A stretch of DNA of 64,000 bases from positions 298,334 to 362,333 of the forward strand of contig BEXV01000129.1 of the NCBI GenBank assembly GCA_003118195.1. The letters are read 5' to 3'. Made by a program: the position numbers and the translations under genes. Below, piece after piece: positions 26,156 through 39,600 of this stretch (position 1 is its first letter; each line of letters starts with the position of its first letter). The stretch comes from Hemicentrotus pulcherrimus (lineage: Eukaryota > Echinodermata > Echinoidea > Camarodonta > Strongylocentrotidae). A model generated the notes under the pieces. That model did not search any database and was not told the origin of the DNA. It worked only from the letters and a program-made list of their open reading frames with translations.

Positions 26156-29100
26156 GTATGTATGATCAAAATAAAAACTTATTATACCTATGAATGAAGA
26201 TTTTTAGGTGTATTTTAGGATTTGAGTGACATTATTGTTGCTTTTTATTGTAGGTTTTAAATTAGATCAATATAATAGCTGATTTGATACTCTAATTTTT
26301 TATATGTAAAAATTAATAAAACTTATTTTATACAAAATTTGTCAGCACATTTTCATAGCCGGCCCCCTCCCATATTTCATTGAGCTTGCAAATCAAATGT
26401 CTGACATGATAATAATGCCAGTAAAAAGATTGATTTGACGGTTTAAAGATATGAGTTTCAATACAGCAAGTTTTTATGGCTGTTTTTAATTTTCATCATT
26501 TATAACAATTATGTGTTCATCACATTGAACATTTAAACAGACTTTCATCAATGACTGCAATATGAACCCTCAAACAACAACTCCAAACTCCACTTTTTTC
26601 ATATCGCCAACCAATTTGGGCTATCCAATGTACCAAGCCATAATAGTAAAATGTAATAAGGCGGGACTGGGGGAAGGCCTCAGCGTCTTGGGAATCAATG
26701 GAAACAAGTGGCCTAGTTTCCATCCAATGATCTCATTGGCGTAAATGCTGTGAACTTTTGATCAAGGACATTTCTGAATATGAATCTTATCAGACGAGAG
26801 CTGCATTTACACTGCATGCGAAAAAGGTACATGTTTTTCTCACAATCTGAAGGTTTGTTGGAAGTTGCTAGGCAACTGCCCGTAAACATGATGAAAAAAT
26901 TGAATTGAAAACCCACCTCTTGAGTGTGTTTTATTTTAAACGCAGGCCACTGTTTTTTGCAGTGTGAACGCTCGCGCTCAAAACACTGGTGAACTTTTCT
27001 GGCTTTTGGTCATGTGACTCTCCTCACTTCTGTGCTAATGAACGCACACTCATTCATGGGCACAACTCACACACCAAAAAAATAAAAAAAAAAAATAAAA
27101 AAAAAATACAAAGACAGAATAAGCAAACATGGACAGTTTGGATGGGTTTTTCCTGTAGTGTAAATGGTAGCTCCAAAAACAAAACAGAAACTGATGGTTT
27201 TTCAAATTGTTTTTTCTGCGATGTAAATGGGCCCAAGTTCTGGTTTCTTTCCCTTTCACTCCCCTTTGATGAGAAAAAGGTAAATAACCCCAGAGCAACT
27301 GTGATTTTTTTCTTCTCCTGTAATGTGTCATTTTTGTATACTTGTATTGATGAATTTTCATATGCATTAGAGCACAATTGAAGCTGCTATTGTGAGGGGA
27401 TTAGGAATATTAGGGAGAAAGAATAAGAATTCAACAACTGTCAAATTGGATAAAAAAGAAATTGTTCACCTCTCATGAAATTTGTGTGCATTCAGGGCAA
27501 AAATACCTCAGTATTCTTGTTTAAAATTGTTTTATGAAATGGGTTTCCTGTGTGGACATCGTGTAGAAGTGCTCAATTGATCTAGTTGCAAATTTAGAAT
27601 AATGATATGGGGAAGGGGATGGGGGAAATGCTAATATCGGCATTCTTTGATGTAATGAGTAATTCTTTGCATTTTACCTCAGTTTTGCCTTTTTAGTACC
27701 TGAGGTAATTTCTATCAAGCCATTTAGTGTTCATTGACCATAGATTGGATTGGTTTATGGGGTTAGGGATTTAGAAATATGGTGCAAAGCTTAGGAGTAT
27801 ACAAAGTTTTCAAGGAGTAAGTTAACAAATGGTGATATTTCAAATGGCCCATTTTAGAGTTAATGTATTTGAAAATCAGTTGAAGATCTAAAAAATTGAA
27901 AAAATACCATATAAGAGAATTAACGAGATATTGGATAAGGTCTCAATTTGAAGTTATTTGATGTTTAGTAGTAGATGCAATAGTTGTTCAACAAATTAGC
28001 AACAATTGATAAAAGTCCTTGAAAGTGAATTCAAGGTTGTCAGTAATCGCTTCTTTACAGCCCACCAAATCAATTTCTTTCATTTGCAATATTGGCTGTC
28101 AACTGCATCCCTGAGCAGCTTTCATCAAATTATTTGTCAAACTATACCACTCAACAAATTTGAGCATGGACAAAGATGAATTAATTCAACCCAGCAAACC
28201 AATGCGCTGACATATTTTTGTTTCATTCACTCATTCATGGTCAATAGCACTTGGAATGCTGAAGTTTTGAGCCTTTTTATTGACCAGTGGTAAAAAAGTT
28301 TTAGCGCACGCTCCGGAAAGCAGGCAGTTGTCAATTAAGTGGACGTTGAATGACCGCAATATTGGAAAATCCACTCCTTCAACATGCTGAATTGATTGTA
28401 GCTAATCTGATATGAGTTACTGGGTTATGATCAAGAGAGGGGAAATTGAATGGGCAGTTTTTTAAATATTTATTCCACAGTGTGTGTCCTGTTTTGTATT
28501 CTTGAAGTATAAATCAAAAGGATTTGGTAGGATATTGTTTGCTTCTAAACACGGAATTGGACCAATATGCCGGTTCTAATGGGAGTAGATTTATTACACG
28601 TGCAGTAAGATGAAAATTGATTTTTATTTCTCTGTTAAGCAGGTTTGTTTTCAACAATTGGCCTCTCCCCAGATAGTTTAGGAGATTAGGTGAAACCTGT
28701 TGCTAATTTGGAGAGCCAGATTCGCAGCATATCTGGGTTTTAATGGATCAAGACTAAATAGTGAAATGAAATCATAAATAAATGTATTTAAAAAGTGCTT
28801 TTCAACTTGACTGATGACAAAAACACATTTCTGATATGTTTATGAGCTGCATTTAAATTCTAATAAAACTTCCAATTTATGACACAAGGAGTTGATATTC
28901 AACATTGAGACCAATTAATACTAGTTGCTAGCTTGCTTGATTGGAAATGAAGAACTTGGCACTTGGCTACCATTTTCTTTTTCTTTTTTAAATTTGGGAT
29001 AGATAAAGCTTTCCCTAAAAATTCAAATGTTTTGCATAAAATGAAAGCTTTTTTAATGTCTGTTATATCTTTTATGTATAAACCATCCTTTGTCAAAAAC

Positions 29101-32100
29101 CTATCCTTTTACAAATGAACACATGTTTAAAAGTAAACATTCTGGGGGTTAACTACCTCTCATAGTTAGTTGAAATTTATCTTATTTTGTCATAAACTCA
29201 GAAGTTTTCTTCTCTTCCCCATGTCCAGGTTGCAAAATTATTTCGTGATTCATCCCTGGGTCACACCATCAACATGATGCTTGTGAGTCTAATGCTCCTG
29301 GAAGATGATCAGGTGAGTTCAAGTTCATATGAAGCATTGGTTCTGTGAGTTTCTGGTGGTCCTAGCTATGTGCCATCGGTCTTGCCTCTGGTCCTATGCG
29401 GAATTGGTCCTGTAAGTTTCTGGTGGTCCTAGCTATGTGCCATCGGTCTTGCCTCTGGTCCTATGCGGCATTGGTCCTGTGAGCTTCTGGTGGTCATAGC
29501 TATGTGCCATTGGTCTTGCCTCTGGTCCTATGCGGCATTGGTCCTGTGAGTTTCTGGTGGTCCTAGCTATGTGCCATCGGTCTTGCCTCTGGTCCAATGC
29601 AGCATTGGTCCTGTGAGTTTTTGGTGGTTGTAGCTATGTGCCATCGGTCTTGCCTCTGGTCCTATGCGGCATTGGTTCTGTGAGTTTCTAGTGGTCCTAG
29701 CTATGTGCCATCGGTCTTACCTCTGGTCCTATGAGGCATTGGTCCTATACATCTGATTGGAATTACATGTCATCGGTTGTATGTCCCATTGGTCTGATGG
29801 AACCTAAGCCTAAACCTGAGAAGCAATGGGACATGTGGACTAGTTTGAATAAAAACTAAAACATGTCCTGTCCTGTAGCCTATAAACCTATCCTCTAATA
29901 GTATTCCTAAAATAAATGCTAAAATGGAAAAACCTATTGAACCAAGAAGATTATTGAAAAAAGAGTTGAAATGTCCAATGAAAATCTAATCTGAAATATA
30001 ATACTTTGCATGGCTAATAGGACATTGGATCAAAAGTACAGGACCTTAGAGATACCCCAAGATTTGTTAATAATTTGATAAGAAAGCTAAATTGGGACCC
30101 TTTACCTGGTGTAAGTCATGCTTGGCGTAAGAATTTTAGCTTATCTGTGCAGTAGGAATATTGAAGCACAATTCTGGCTCCAGGATCTTACTTGGATCCC
30201 TAAAAATGCAGTAAACTTTCTTCTGAATCTTAGGACATCTATATTTCACATTTGCCTTCATTTTGTACACTTTATCAGTTCATGATACATATGTTAAACA
30301 TAAGTCCTTGAACGTGATGTTTCCCTCAGACTTTCATGCAGTGAGAGTGTTTGAAGGCCAATTGTATGCTCTCTTCTCTTAAAGATATACAGTTTGGTAC
30401 ATTTGGTAAATCAAATGTAATTGAATTTCTCTACACTTTAACCCACCTGCCTTTGATGCCGTTAGTTTCAGTTTCATTCCAACATGGCTGTATCTATAAC
30501 AATTTGCCCACTGCTGAGAGCCAGAAGGGAATTAACTCATACACTTTAACATAGAGGTAACATCCTTCTTGCTCTTCACAGATACCATCACCCTTGTTAG
30601 CTTTTCAAAGCAATTGGGGTCTCATATTTGGGGATCTATCAACTCGCTCAATTGAATTTGCCTCTCAGAGCTCCGAGAAGAACTGAAAGGCTTGTATCAT
30701 TCTAATTTGTCCAAAATGTTCTCATTTGCTCAAGGCAATGTGATAGTTTGACTGGTTTAATGTTCATCAGTCTCTTTGTACATCATCTGTTTGGAGTCAC
30801 AAGGGTGACAACTCTGCTTTAAAGTACACAATTTAATTCCCCCGTGGCTCCAAAGAGTCGTTATGTACTCCTGATAAAGATAGTTTCACTAGAAGTTTCA
30901 AAGAATTGTTTTTTGAATGTTTTATTTTGCAAAATGGTTTGACCCTCGTTTAACAAGCTTTTTGAGGGTATTTCCAAAACAACATGAGAAAGAAATTTCA
31001 GGAACTTTTTTCTTTGGTGTGTGAAAGCAGACTGGATTAGGTGGATCATAATTTTACCTGAGACTAGTGTTAAAAGTGACTAGGAAATAAATGAGATTTG
31101 ATAAATACACATTAAGTTATATACATGTACATCAATGTACATCAATGTACATCTCTCAATCCTTCTAATATTAATGTCAAGTACAGACATAAAAGCTGAA
31201 GGTATATTCATTTATTACAATCAACCTTTATGAACAAATTATTACCTACTTATCCTTGTACCTAATTCTCCCAGCTAAGAGGATGATTGCAACATTTTTT
31301 CGACACTTCTCTCTTCTTTACCGTTCACGTGCACTCTTGCAGTCGTATTCCTCTCCAGGGCCCCATCTTACAAAGACTTACGATTGATTCAAATCAATCG
31401 CAAGGTCGCAATCTCCTATCTCCTCGGTGTATAGTTGCGATGGATATCAACTCTTTGTAAGACGGGTCCAAGGTCTAAATGTTTTCCTCCCAATTGGTTC
31501 TCGGTTTCGCAAATCACTGCAATGGAGAAAATGTGAAGAAATGTGTTTTTTCCATCTTTGGCTGTTCTATGACGCACTTTTGCGGTGGTATCGCACACCA
31601 ACACATCTTGAACATTTTTCTAGGCTGTGTATACATCCATGCAGGTAGCACGGTATTCTCATCAATGTCCTTGAGGTGAGGTGAAGGTCAGGAACAAGAT
31701 GGTCCATTCATCTGTTCGGAGTGGGGAATATTAACGATGAGGGTGGTTCTGCAATCTTAGCCCTCGAACACATCTCATGAAGAAGGTTCTTTCCCCTTAT
31801 ATGATTTACATTGATTCCTCTTCAAGTTTTGCCTTTGGGCTGCCTTCATTAAGTCAAGTGAAGCCAAGTCGGTTGGTTCAAACGCTTGGCTTGAGATGTG
31901 AAGGTCATTGGTTCAAGCCCCCTGTGCAGTGCTAATGTCTTTGGCAAGACGTATATCATCTACATTGCCACTCTCCACCCAGTTGTAATATGGGTACCTG
32001 GTATGAAAGAATTTCTTGAAAGTTGTGAGTGCTGAAATTGGCATCGCTGCAACTAGGGCCATTTTAATCATAGAGTGACTTAATTGAGCACCATAATGGA

Positions 32101-32907
32101 TTTGAATGCTGTAAAAGTATGCAATATTATTATAATATAAATTACACTGTAGCCATCAATTTGAGGGACATGAACCTTTCATGAATTGAAATACTCATAA
32201 CATTCTTCAAAGTTTCATACACACAAAAGTTTCTGGTGTTCAGTATTTTGCCAAATAATAGCTTTACAGTGGGCAGTGGAGAGGATAACAAAAAACTCAG
32301 CCCACACAAGCACATCTAATGCATGAGGTGGATATCAATGGATTTTCAGGATTGCACGACACATCAGAATTTTGACAGCCGGTTATTGTATCAATTAACG
32401 TACCATGTGTTTGCTTGGGTAACATGTTTCAATGAGCTTGTTCAGATTGGTTCAAACAACAAAAACAGCAGTGGAGACGTATTTTCAAAAATGTACACAC
32501 AATGACAGAAAAAGGAAATGTGAGTAAACGCCTGATGTCATTATTTTGGATATTTCAATTTAAAACACCATTGTTAGTTCATTTCATGTGGGACCTAGCA
32601 TTAAGACAACCATGTGGTTTATTTTTAGAGTATGTCTTTTTCAACTTTGAGAAAATTTGATCTCCTTCATGTCCGCTTCCCCTAACATTCTTCCCACAAA
32701 ATAGCAATAACATGAAACATCAATATTACTAGGGGGATGTTTGAACTATTCTCTTTCAATTTTGTTTGTTTCAAATGTATTATTCAAGTAATAATGTGAT
32801 GCTGATGTGAACTATGCGTCTACAGATGGAAGTTTCACTTTTATTGCAGAAAAGGATTATTATGTGATTGGTATTCAGGGGATAATGCAGTTTGTTTAAA
32901 TTCCACA

Positions 32908-32947
<40 letters not shown>

Positions 32948-35900
32948 ATATTGTGAATTTTGAGTGAAATAGCAGTCCTGTATCAGTTAGATACTGAGGA
33001 TGTAGCTACATTTTTTTCCCATTGAAAATCTAGTTTCATATGCTATTGTAGTTAAACATACAGAATGTCTAACATTCCAACCATTTTAAACATCGATATG
33101 TTGCATTCATTGACTGAAACATATTTGAAATAATTTCACAAATGAAAAATACAGAAACATTTTTCCAATGGGAAAATCTTCCCACTCCAAAGATATAACT
33201 CTCAGATAAAATATATATGTTTTTACAAAGAATTAATTTTTGATTGATGGGGACAAATTTGTACCCTTTAGAGTCTCTGGGAGGGTATGTTGCCTCATAG
33301 TCCCTTTCTTTCCTTCTAACAAAAGGCAACAAAAGACAGATTTTAAAGCTTGATAAATGCAGAGAGAATTTATTTCCAAATAAGTGACAATGTGCTTCCA
33401 CCACCCCATATGGTTTTATTAAGGGAGAACCTCTCAGAAGTTTGAATGGGTAATTTGGCATCCTTTTCACAGTACTACCAATCCATAAATCTTGTAAACA
33501 TTTTTCATAGGGCATATTTGACAGCATGAATTGCATTGTTCAAATTAGCAGGAGAAAAAATGGCTTTCTATTTATTAACGACTTATCGGATAGTGACCCC
33601 TTTTGCTGTCCAGGTCAATGCTGATATGAAATCACTTTCAGGCTGAAAGGTGAATGGAAATATTGCTGTGTTCCATCCTAAAAAACAAATCTTTTCAAAT
33701 ATCATCAAATGGCTAATTTGCAGAGCAATTAGTTGCACTTATGCTCACTGCCATACCCTAGTAAGGTAAGTTACCATTATTTATCATTAGCTCCATTTAA
33801 ATATAGACTTTCTTGTCAAAATGCAATAGTATACAGCCAGTGTATTGGTCTGGATTATACATGTAAAGCATATTTGATCTGTTTGGAGCCAGAACAGACA
33901 ATTTACAAAAGTATAATCTGGTAAAGAGAGGTCGGAATATAGTTTGATGGAACAAGTTACAATGATACAAACTTAGTAATAGTTCAGGTAAAGACAGGAT
34001 CAAAGAAGGAGATCAAAGGGCAAAGTGAGATTAGGCGAGGCATGATACCAGTTATGTGAAATAAAAGGTAGGGGGAAAAATTAAAGAAAGAGACAGATGG
34101 ACAAGATGTGAATAGGAGAGGCATGGCAAGACACCAACAATATGAGAGAAAAGTAGGAGGTGGATGAAAGAAAGAGATGGAGGGGGCAAGGTGAGAAAAG
34201 GAGGGGCAGGAAATAATAATGAGTTTGCAGGTGTTGCAGCATCACATGAAAAGCTTCTTTTGTATGGTATCTTGGAATGTCATCCAGCCACCGCTCCCTG
34301 CACTCCTCTGGTCCCACCCTGAGCGATGGATGACAGATGATTCTATCGTCTGGGTTACGGCAGACACAATAGACACCAGTATGTCCTAAGCCGCATCAAA
34401 CAAATTGAATCATCCGTCTAATCTATTACATTTTCAACCAGACAAAAACTCAGGGTTTGGAGTTGGGCCATATGACCAATAAATCAACCTTTATCGACTT
34501 TATTTGAATCAACTTTTTATCGGCTTTATTTGAAGTAAATAGTGTGTTGACTCTAACCTTTCACAAAGTTTTTTTCTCTTCCTGGGGGTTTATAGTTTTA
34601 TGTAGTTATCATTGTAATGGGGGGAAGGGGTTTGTTGTTGAGTACCTGGGCCCTGTTTCATAAAACTTGATATCAATAACAAGTTACAAGCTACTGTTAC
34701 AAGCTACTGAAATCATGGCCTCTGATTGGCTGAAAGCAAATTTGTCATAGAAATTTAGCAGTTGTTATAGAAAACAAGTTTTATGAAACAGGCCCCTGGT
34801 CATGCAGCTCTCTCAGTGAATGCTGTCATTTTATATTGAACTAAATGAGTCTTGAAGAAGTAAAGATGTTTATCTCTTTTCATTGTCTAAAATGGCAGTA
34901 TACAATCAATTTTGTTGGCCTGGAGATGGAACAAGAATGGCAATGGTCTCTGATAGGAGTTTGGCATTTTTTTCTCGCAAATAAAACAAATAAAAAAGTA
35001 GATTTTGAGATACACATGATGAAATTCAAAGGCAAATAGAAAACCCAGGTATATGGTTTCTATAAGATGTAATGTCTCTCGAAGAGAGAGAGAGGGACAG
35101 TTGAGCTATTCTTTTTCAGTTACCATGGGGATCACATACAGTCGAGCTTCTATACTACTATGTACATTAAAAAGTTGTGGTATTTAAAGGTACTATGTCC
35201 CTTTTGCAGCCAACCTCAAATTCTGTAGAACTTTGCAGGAATTATGAATATGTCATGTATGTCCTATCTGTGAAGTTTAAACGTTAGCAGTGTCCTCATA
35301 TTCAAATTATGCAAGAAAACCAGTTTACTTGCTAGACTTCACTGTCAGACACGATCAGTGATTGACTGGCGTTTTTTCTTCTTTGGTAATAACATACATA
35401 AAAAGAGTTGTAAAGGGTACATGAGCATTTGTCTACATCAATAACCGACTTCTTGTGATGGCCAAGATTAAACTGATCGAATCTTTGCGCAGCATAAAAC
35501 GTATGACCATTCGGTACAATTGTCTGAAAATCAAGACTATTACTTTTGGGCTCTGTAGCCCGAAAGTCGATTTGACAACTAATAGTCGTTATTTTCCCAC
35601 TTGAAAACATTTTCAAGCCCCACCTTTTTTAGGGAAGTTCTAAATTAGCATTATCTTTCAAATGCAGTTGGAATTTAACTTTTTCATTTTTTTGGCCTGC
35701 AAATGGGACATAGTACCTTTAAGAGAGGTCTGGAAGCACTGCTAGCCCAGCAAATTGGCCGTGACAGAGTGAGTGGGTGAAGAATGAGTGATGCGGGTTT
35801 CCAGGGTATTGCGAATGTGTCTTTGATTGGAGTATGTCCATGGTTGGAAGCAGGATGTGTGGTGATGATGCCATGATATAGCCTGGCTGCTCAAGGTGAG

Positions 35901-36571
35901 GCTGACAGGAGCGAACAGGAGGGATGTCCACAAGAACCAAAGGCCATCATTAAATGGCCTCAGGATTGATTGCCTAGATATTGTCCCAAGAGAGTCGATT
36001 GCCTGAAGGAAAGATATGCAAAGTAGATTTTTAGAAGGGAATTAGTATACCTTCCGATTGAAAGGAAGGAGGGGAAATCAATGTAGCCTCAAGTGGAAAT
36101 TATATTTGATTCAGTCATCTGTTGAGTTTTACTCACTTGAACCAGAATTTTGCAGAGGATGCATTTGATGATTAGAAAAGATTGCTCTTTGAGGTTGCAA
36201 GAAAGACACACTAATGCAACAGGATTTCATACTTGTTATAGGGGCAACTTATGGTGATACATGGTGATACTCTGGTACAAAATGGGGACAGCACCCATAG
36301 GGGTAGGAATTCAATATGCTGTGGACTTCACCAGGTGAAAGGCAGGAAATAGTGAGTACTTTTCCAAGAGAGAGTAATTCAAATTCTGAGAAATATATTT
36401 CAAGTTTAAAGAAATGTCAGTTTACGAACAATACTGTCACCAGACCAAACAAAAACATAACATTATGTCTATGGCAAAATAATCGGTCATGGTTCTGTGG
36501 TGCGACCTAGGTATAAGTAAATAATATTTGTTTTGTGGTTTTTTTTTAGTGAGAGGTTAAAAGAACAGTTT

Positions 36572-36609
<38 letters not shown>

Positions 36610-39600
36610 TCTCTCTCTCTACCTCTCTCTCTCTCTACTAAGCTTTCCCTCTTTAATTCCAAATCCATCTTCTTGCCCCTCCCTATCCCAGTACAATTGC
36701 AAATATGGTTGACAAGAAATCCACTTTATGGTCATTTCAAAATCTTGTTAAACTACCAAAAATTATGCTTGCATTATACAAGAATTGATTGTAATGATTA
36801 CACATTTCAATAGGTAATTTCAAAGAAGGTGTGCTAAATTCCTTCCCCTCTTTCTCCCAACATGATTGCAAAGATGTTCTTCAAGAAATCCACACTAAGA
36901 CCATTTAAAGAAAAAATTGCTTTGCTCATAGGAATTATGTATCGATTCTAGAAAAAGCAATTGTAAGGATTACGCGTTTCAATAGGCAATGTACTACAAT
37001 ATGTTCTTCTTTTCTTATTCTTCTATCCCCTTTCTCTTTTTAACACAACTGTGACGACTTCAAGAAATCCCCAAAATGGCCATTTTAATATCTTGCCACA
37101 CAGACTATGGAAATTAAGTTTGGGTTACATAAGGGATTACATTTCAATAGGCGATGTGCTAGACTGTCTACTCTTACCCCCTCCTCCTATGGGCTTTTGA
37201 ATATCTCATGGGAGTTATATATGTTCAGATTTATAAAGAGTGTTAGATTTTTAAAAATTAGTATGCAATGTGCTGGGATAATGTATTGAGTGGATTAGTT
37301 GAAAGTATTCAGGACTGCCTTCCTCTTTTGTGGGGGTGTTGTTATCCCTTTGAATATGAGAGGGAATAGGGGTTTGAGATGCTGTTGTGAAAGTGAGAAG
37401 AAAAAGAACAGAAAAGATTCATGGATGAACAAATATGAGTCACCCTCGATGACAAGATACTGAAACCTCATCAGACATGCATGTAGGTGAGAGCTAGCTG
37501 TCCCAACGATTTACTGGCTGGTTGCCCTAGCATTCCGAAAGAAGTAAACACAAAATGCATTATGGGATGATATGCTCCAGCCTTTATTGGTTCCATTTTG
37601 AGCATTCAACTTCATGTACCTAGGTATTCCATTAACCCGTTGACTACTAAATTGTCAAAGTCTCATAGGCTTAATGCAGGGACTAGCCGGTTCAGTAGGC
37701 AACAGGTTAAACAAGAGAAAGTGTTGATGTCTGGAAGACATGACAGCTTCCAGAGCTTCCAGATGATGTTGTATGGGTGTTAATGGGTTTGTGCCTCATC
37801 ACAGAGTAAGATGTGTCATCTCGTTTTGTAAATAAATTAGCTTTCCAAATACTCCCCTCTCTTTCGGAATTTTTACTTTGACACACATGTATAGAAGTTT
37901 GGAATAAGGAACTTTTCTACATCAACCCTTCAGAAGTAGGTCTTCTTTAAGACGCCCCCACCCGCCCCCACCCGACCCCACCCGACCCCACCCTTCCAAT
38001 TAGAATGTAAAAAAAAAAAAGGCTACTCAAGGCAAAAGAGATTTTATCACAGTTTCACAGTAGTCTTTAAAAGACACCTGACCCTGTTATGTAGGGTTGC
38101 ATTTGTTTTCAACCATTACACCCTGCCTTTATGATCTCAGTAATTTTCACCAAAGGCTAAACGATCAAGGATGAAATATTTTATAGTAATACAAATTAAT
38201 ATGTAAGACCATTGACAACTTCACCCTTGTATTTGACTTTTAATTGTATAGGGTGAACCTTTTTTGTTATTTGGTCAGAGCGAGAAGGGATTTAACTGTA
38301 AGTTAAACAAAATAGGTCAATGCCTTTCTGCCTCTAAACACATGATGTGCAGCAGCAGTATGCTGGAGAAATGTGTGCAGCAGATTGAAAACACATGCAC
38401 ATCACTGTCCCTGTCCAGGAAAGCACTTGTAATGTGCTCAAGGTTTCTTGTTGCTAAAACGATAGAAACTTGCAGAGCTTAGTGCTTTCCTATGAAAATC
38501 TGATAAAATCTGACTCGGGAAGAAGCACCTGTTAAATATGTCTAAGCTTGTTATTATGTATACTAACATTTATCCAGTAATCTACGGAGTGGATTTGACA
38601 TTTGTGGGTACTTTGTATGTTTGCAACTGATATGTTTTCTCTTTGGGTTTTACTGTCACTTTGATTAAACATGGTTATCAAGAAATATTGACCTGCATAT
38701 ACATTATTAACCAAATGTAAATAAATTGTACGTTGAAGAGAAAAGCATGTCACTGCTGTGGAAATGCAGTACAAAAGAAATATGAATAGTTGTTGGTTTA
38801 GTATTTATATGCTTCTTGATGATTATGTTTTATTGCCTCTGTGGTTCCCATTTAAGATGAAAATAAATGAGAGAAATACAATGCCAATGAGATAGCAAGC
38901 ACTTCATGATTTTGTTCGAAAAAAATGAAAGCTATAACATAATAACATATATTTCTCTTGTTTCGTTATTCCAGCCTGGCTTGACCATCTCCCACCATGC
39001 TGACCGGTCATTGAACAGCTTCTGTCAGTGGCAGTCCACCTTGACCACACCCAACGGCACCCATCATGACCACTCAATACTGCTGACCGGAAATGATATA
39101 TGCTCCTGGAAAAATGAACCCTGTGATACACTAGGTAAAGATTGTGATAGAAGGATTGTGCATTGTTTAGTCATGCAAAAGACAATATCATTATGTATGT
39201 TCTTATTAAAGACAGATGCACATGGTGTCAATAAGCAACATGATATGAAAGAGATAATGGACAATTAGGCTTCTGATGTATACACAAATGGGATGACTTG
39301 CATTAAAAGTTTAGTTGAAAGTTCATTCCTAAAATCAACACAAGTCCAAGCACATGATACTGGTTCTTCAGAAGTCAAGGTGTGTTTGACTTACCCAGTT
39401 TTTGGAATAGCAACCAATAATCCGTCCTTGTGATCTACTGCTGATGTAAACTTACTCTATACATACTACTCCATTACTGGAAGATTTATGATCAGCATTC
39501 CAAAGACCCCACAAATTGATTAAGTGTATGTGAGTGGTTGGTTTTGTTTATACTGGTAATGTAACTAGTATGTCTCTTGGGAATGCACTTAATCACATTT

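Larger units (their letters stand above)
29313..38974 (+). other. ADAMTS intron B-C (9.7 kb), repeat-rich
   Basis: The largest complete intron. It holds the 67-bp minisatellite, hairpin repeats (30512, 30784, 38271), palindromic MITEs (31356, 34644), a SINE (31850), a 37-base T run, a TTAA-flanked element (35184), a CT microsatellite and an old triplicated block (36672). No coding exon supported. A 155-codon minus-strand open frame at 33069-33536 matches nothing I recognise. Confidence 0.85.

Noticed and set aside
29334..29760. Regular repeats considered as a CRISPR-like array
   Set aside because: Units are contiguous 67-mers without unique spacers, in a eukaryotic intron. It is a minisatellite.
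33069..33536. 155-codon minus-strand open frame in intron B-C
   Set aside because: Longest non-exonic frame in that intron, but no motif, signal peptide or family resemblance was recognised. Plausible by chance in this much sequence.
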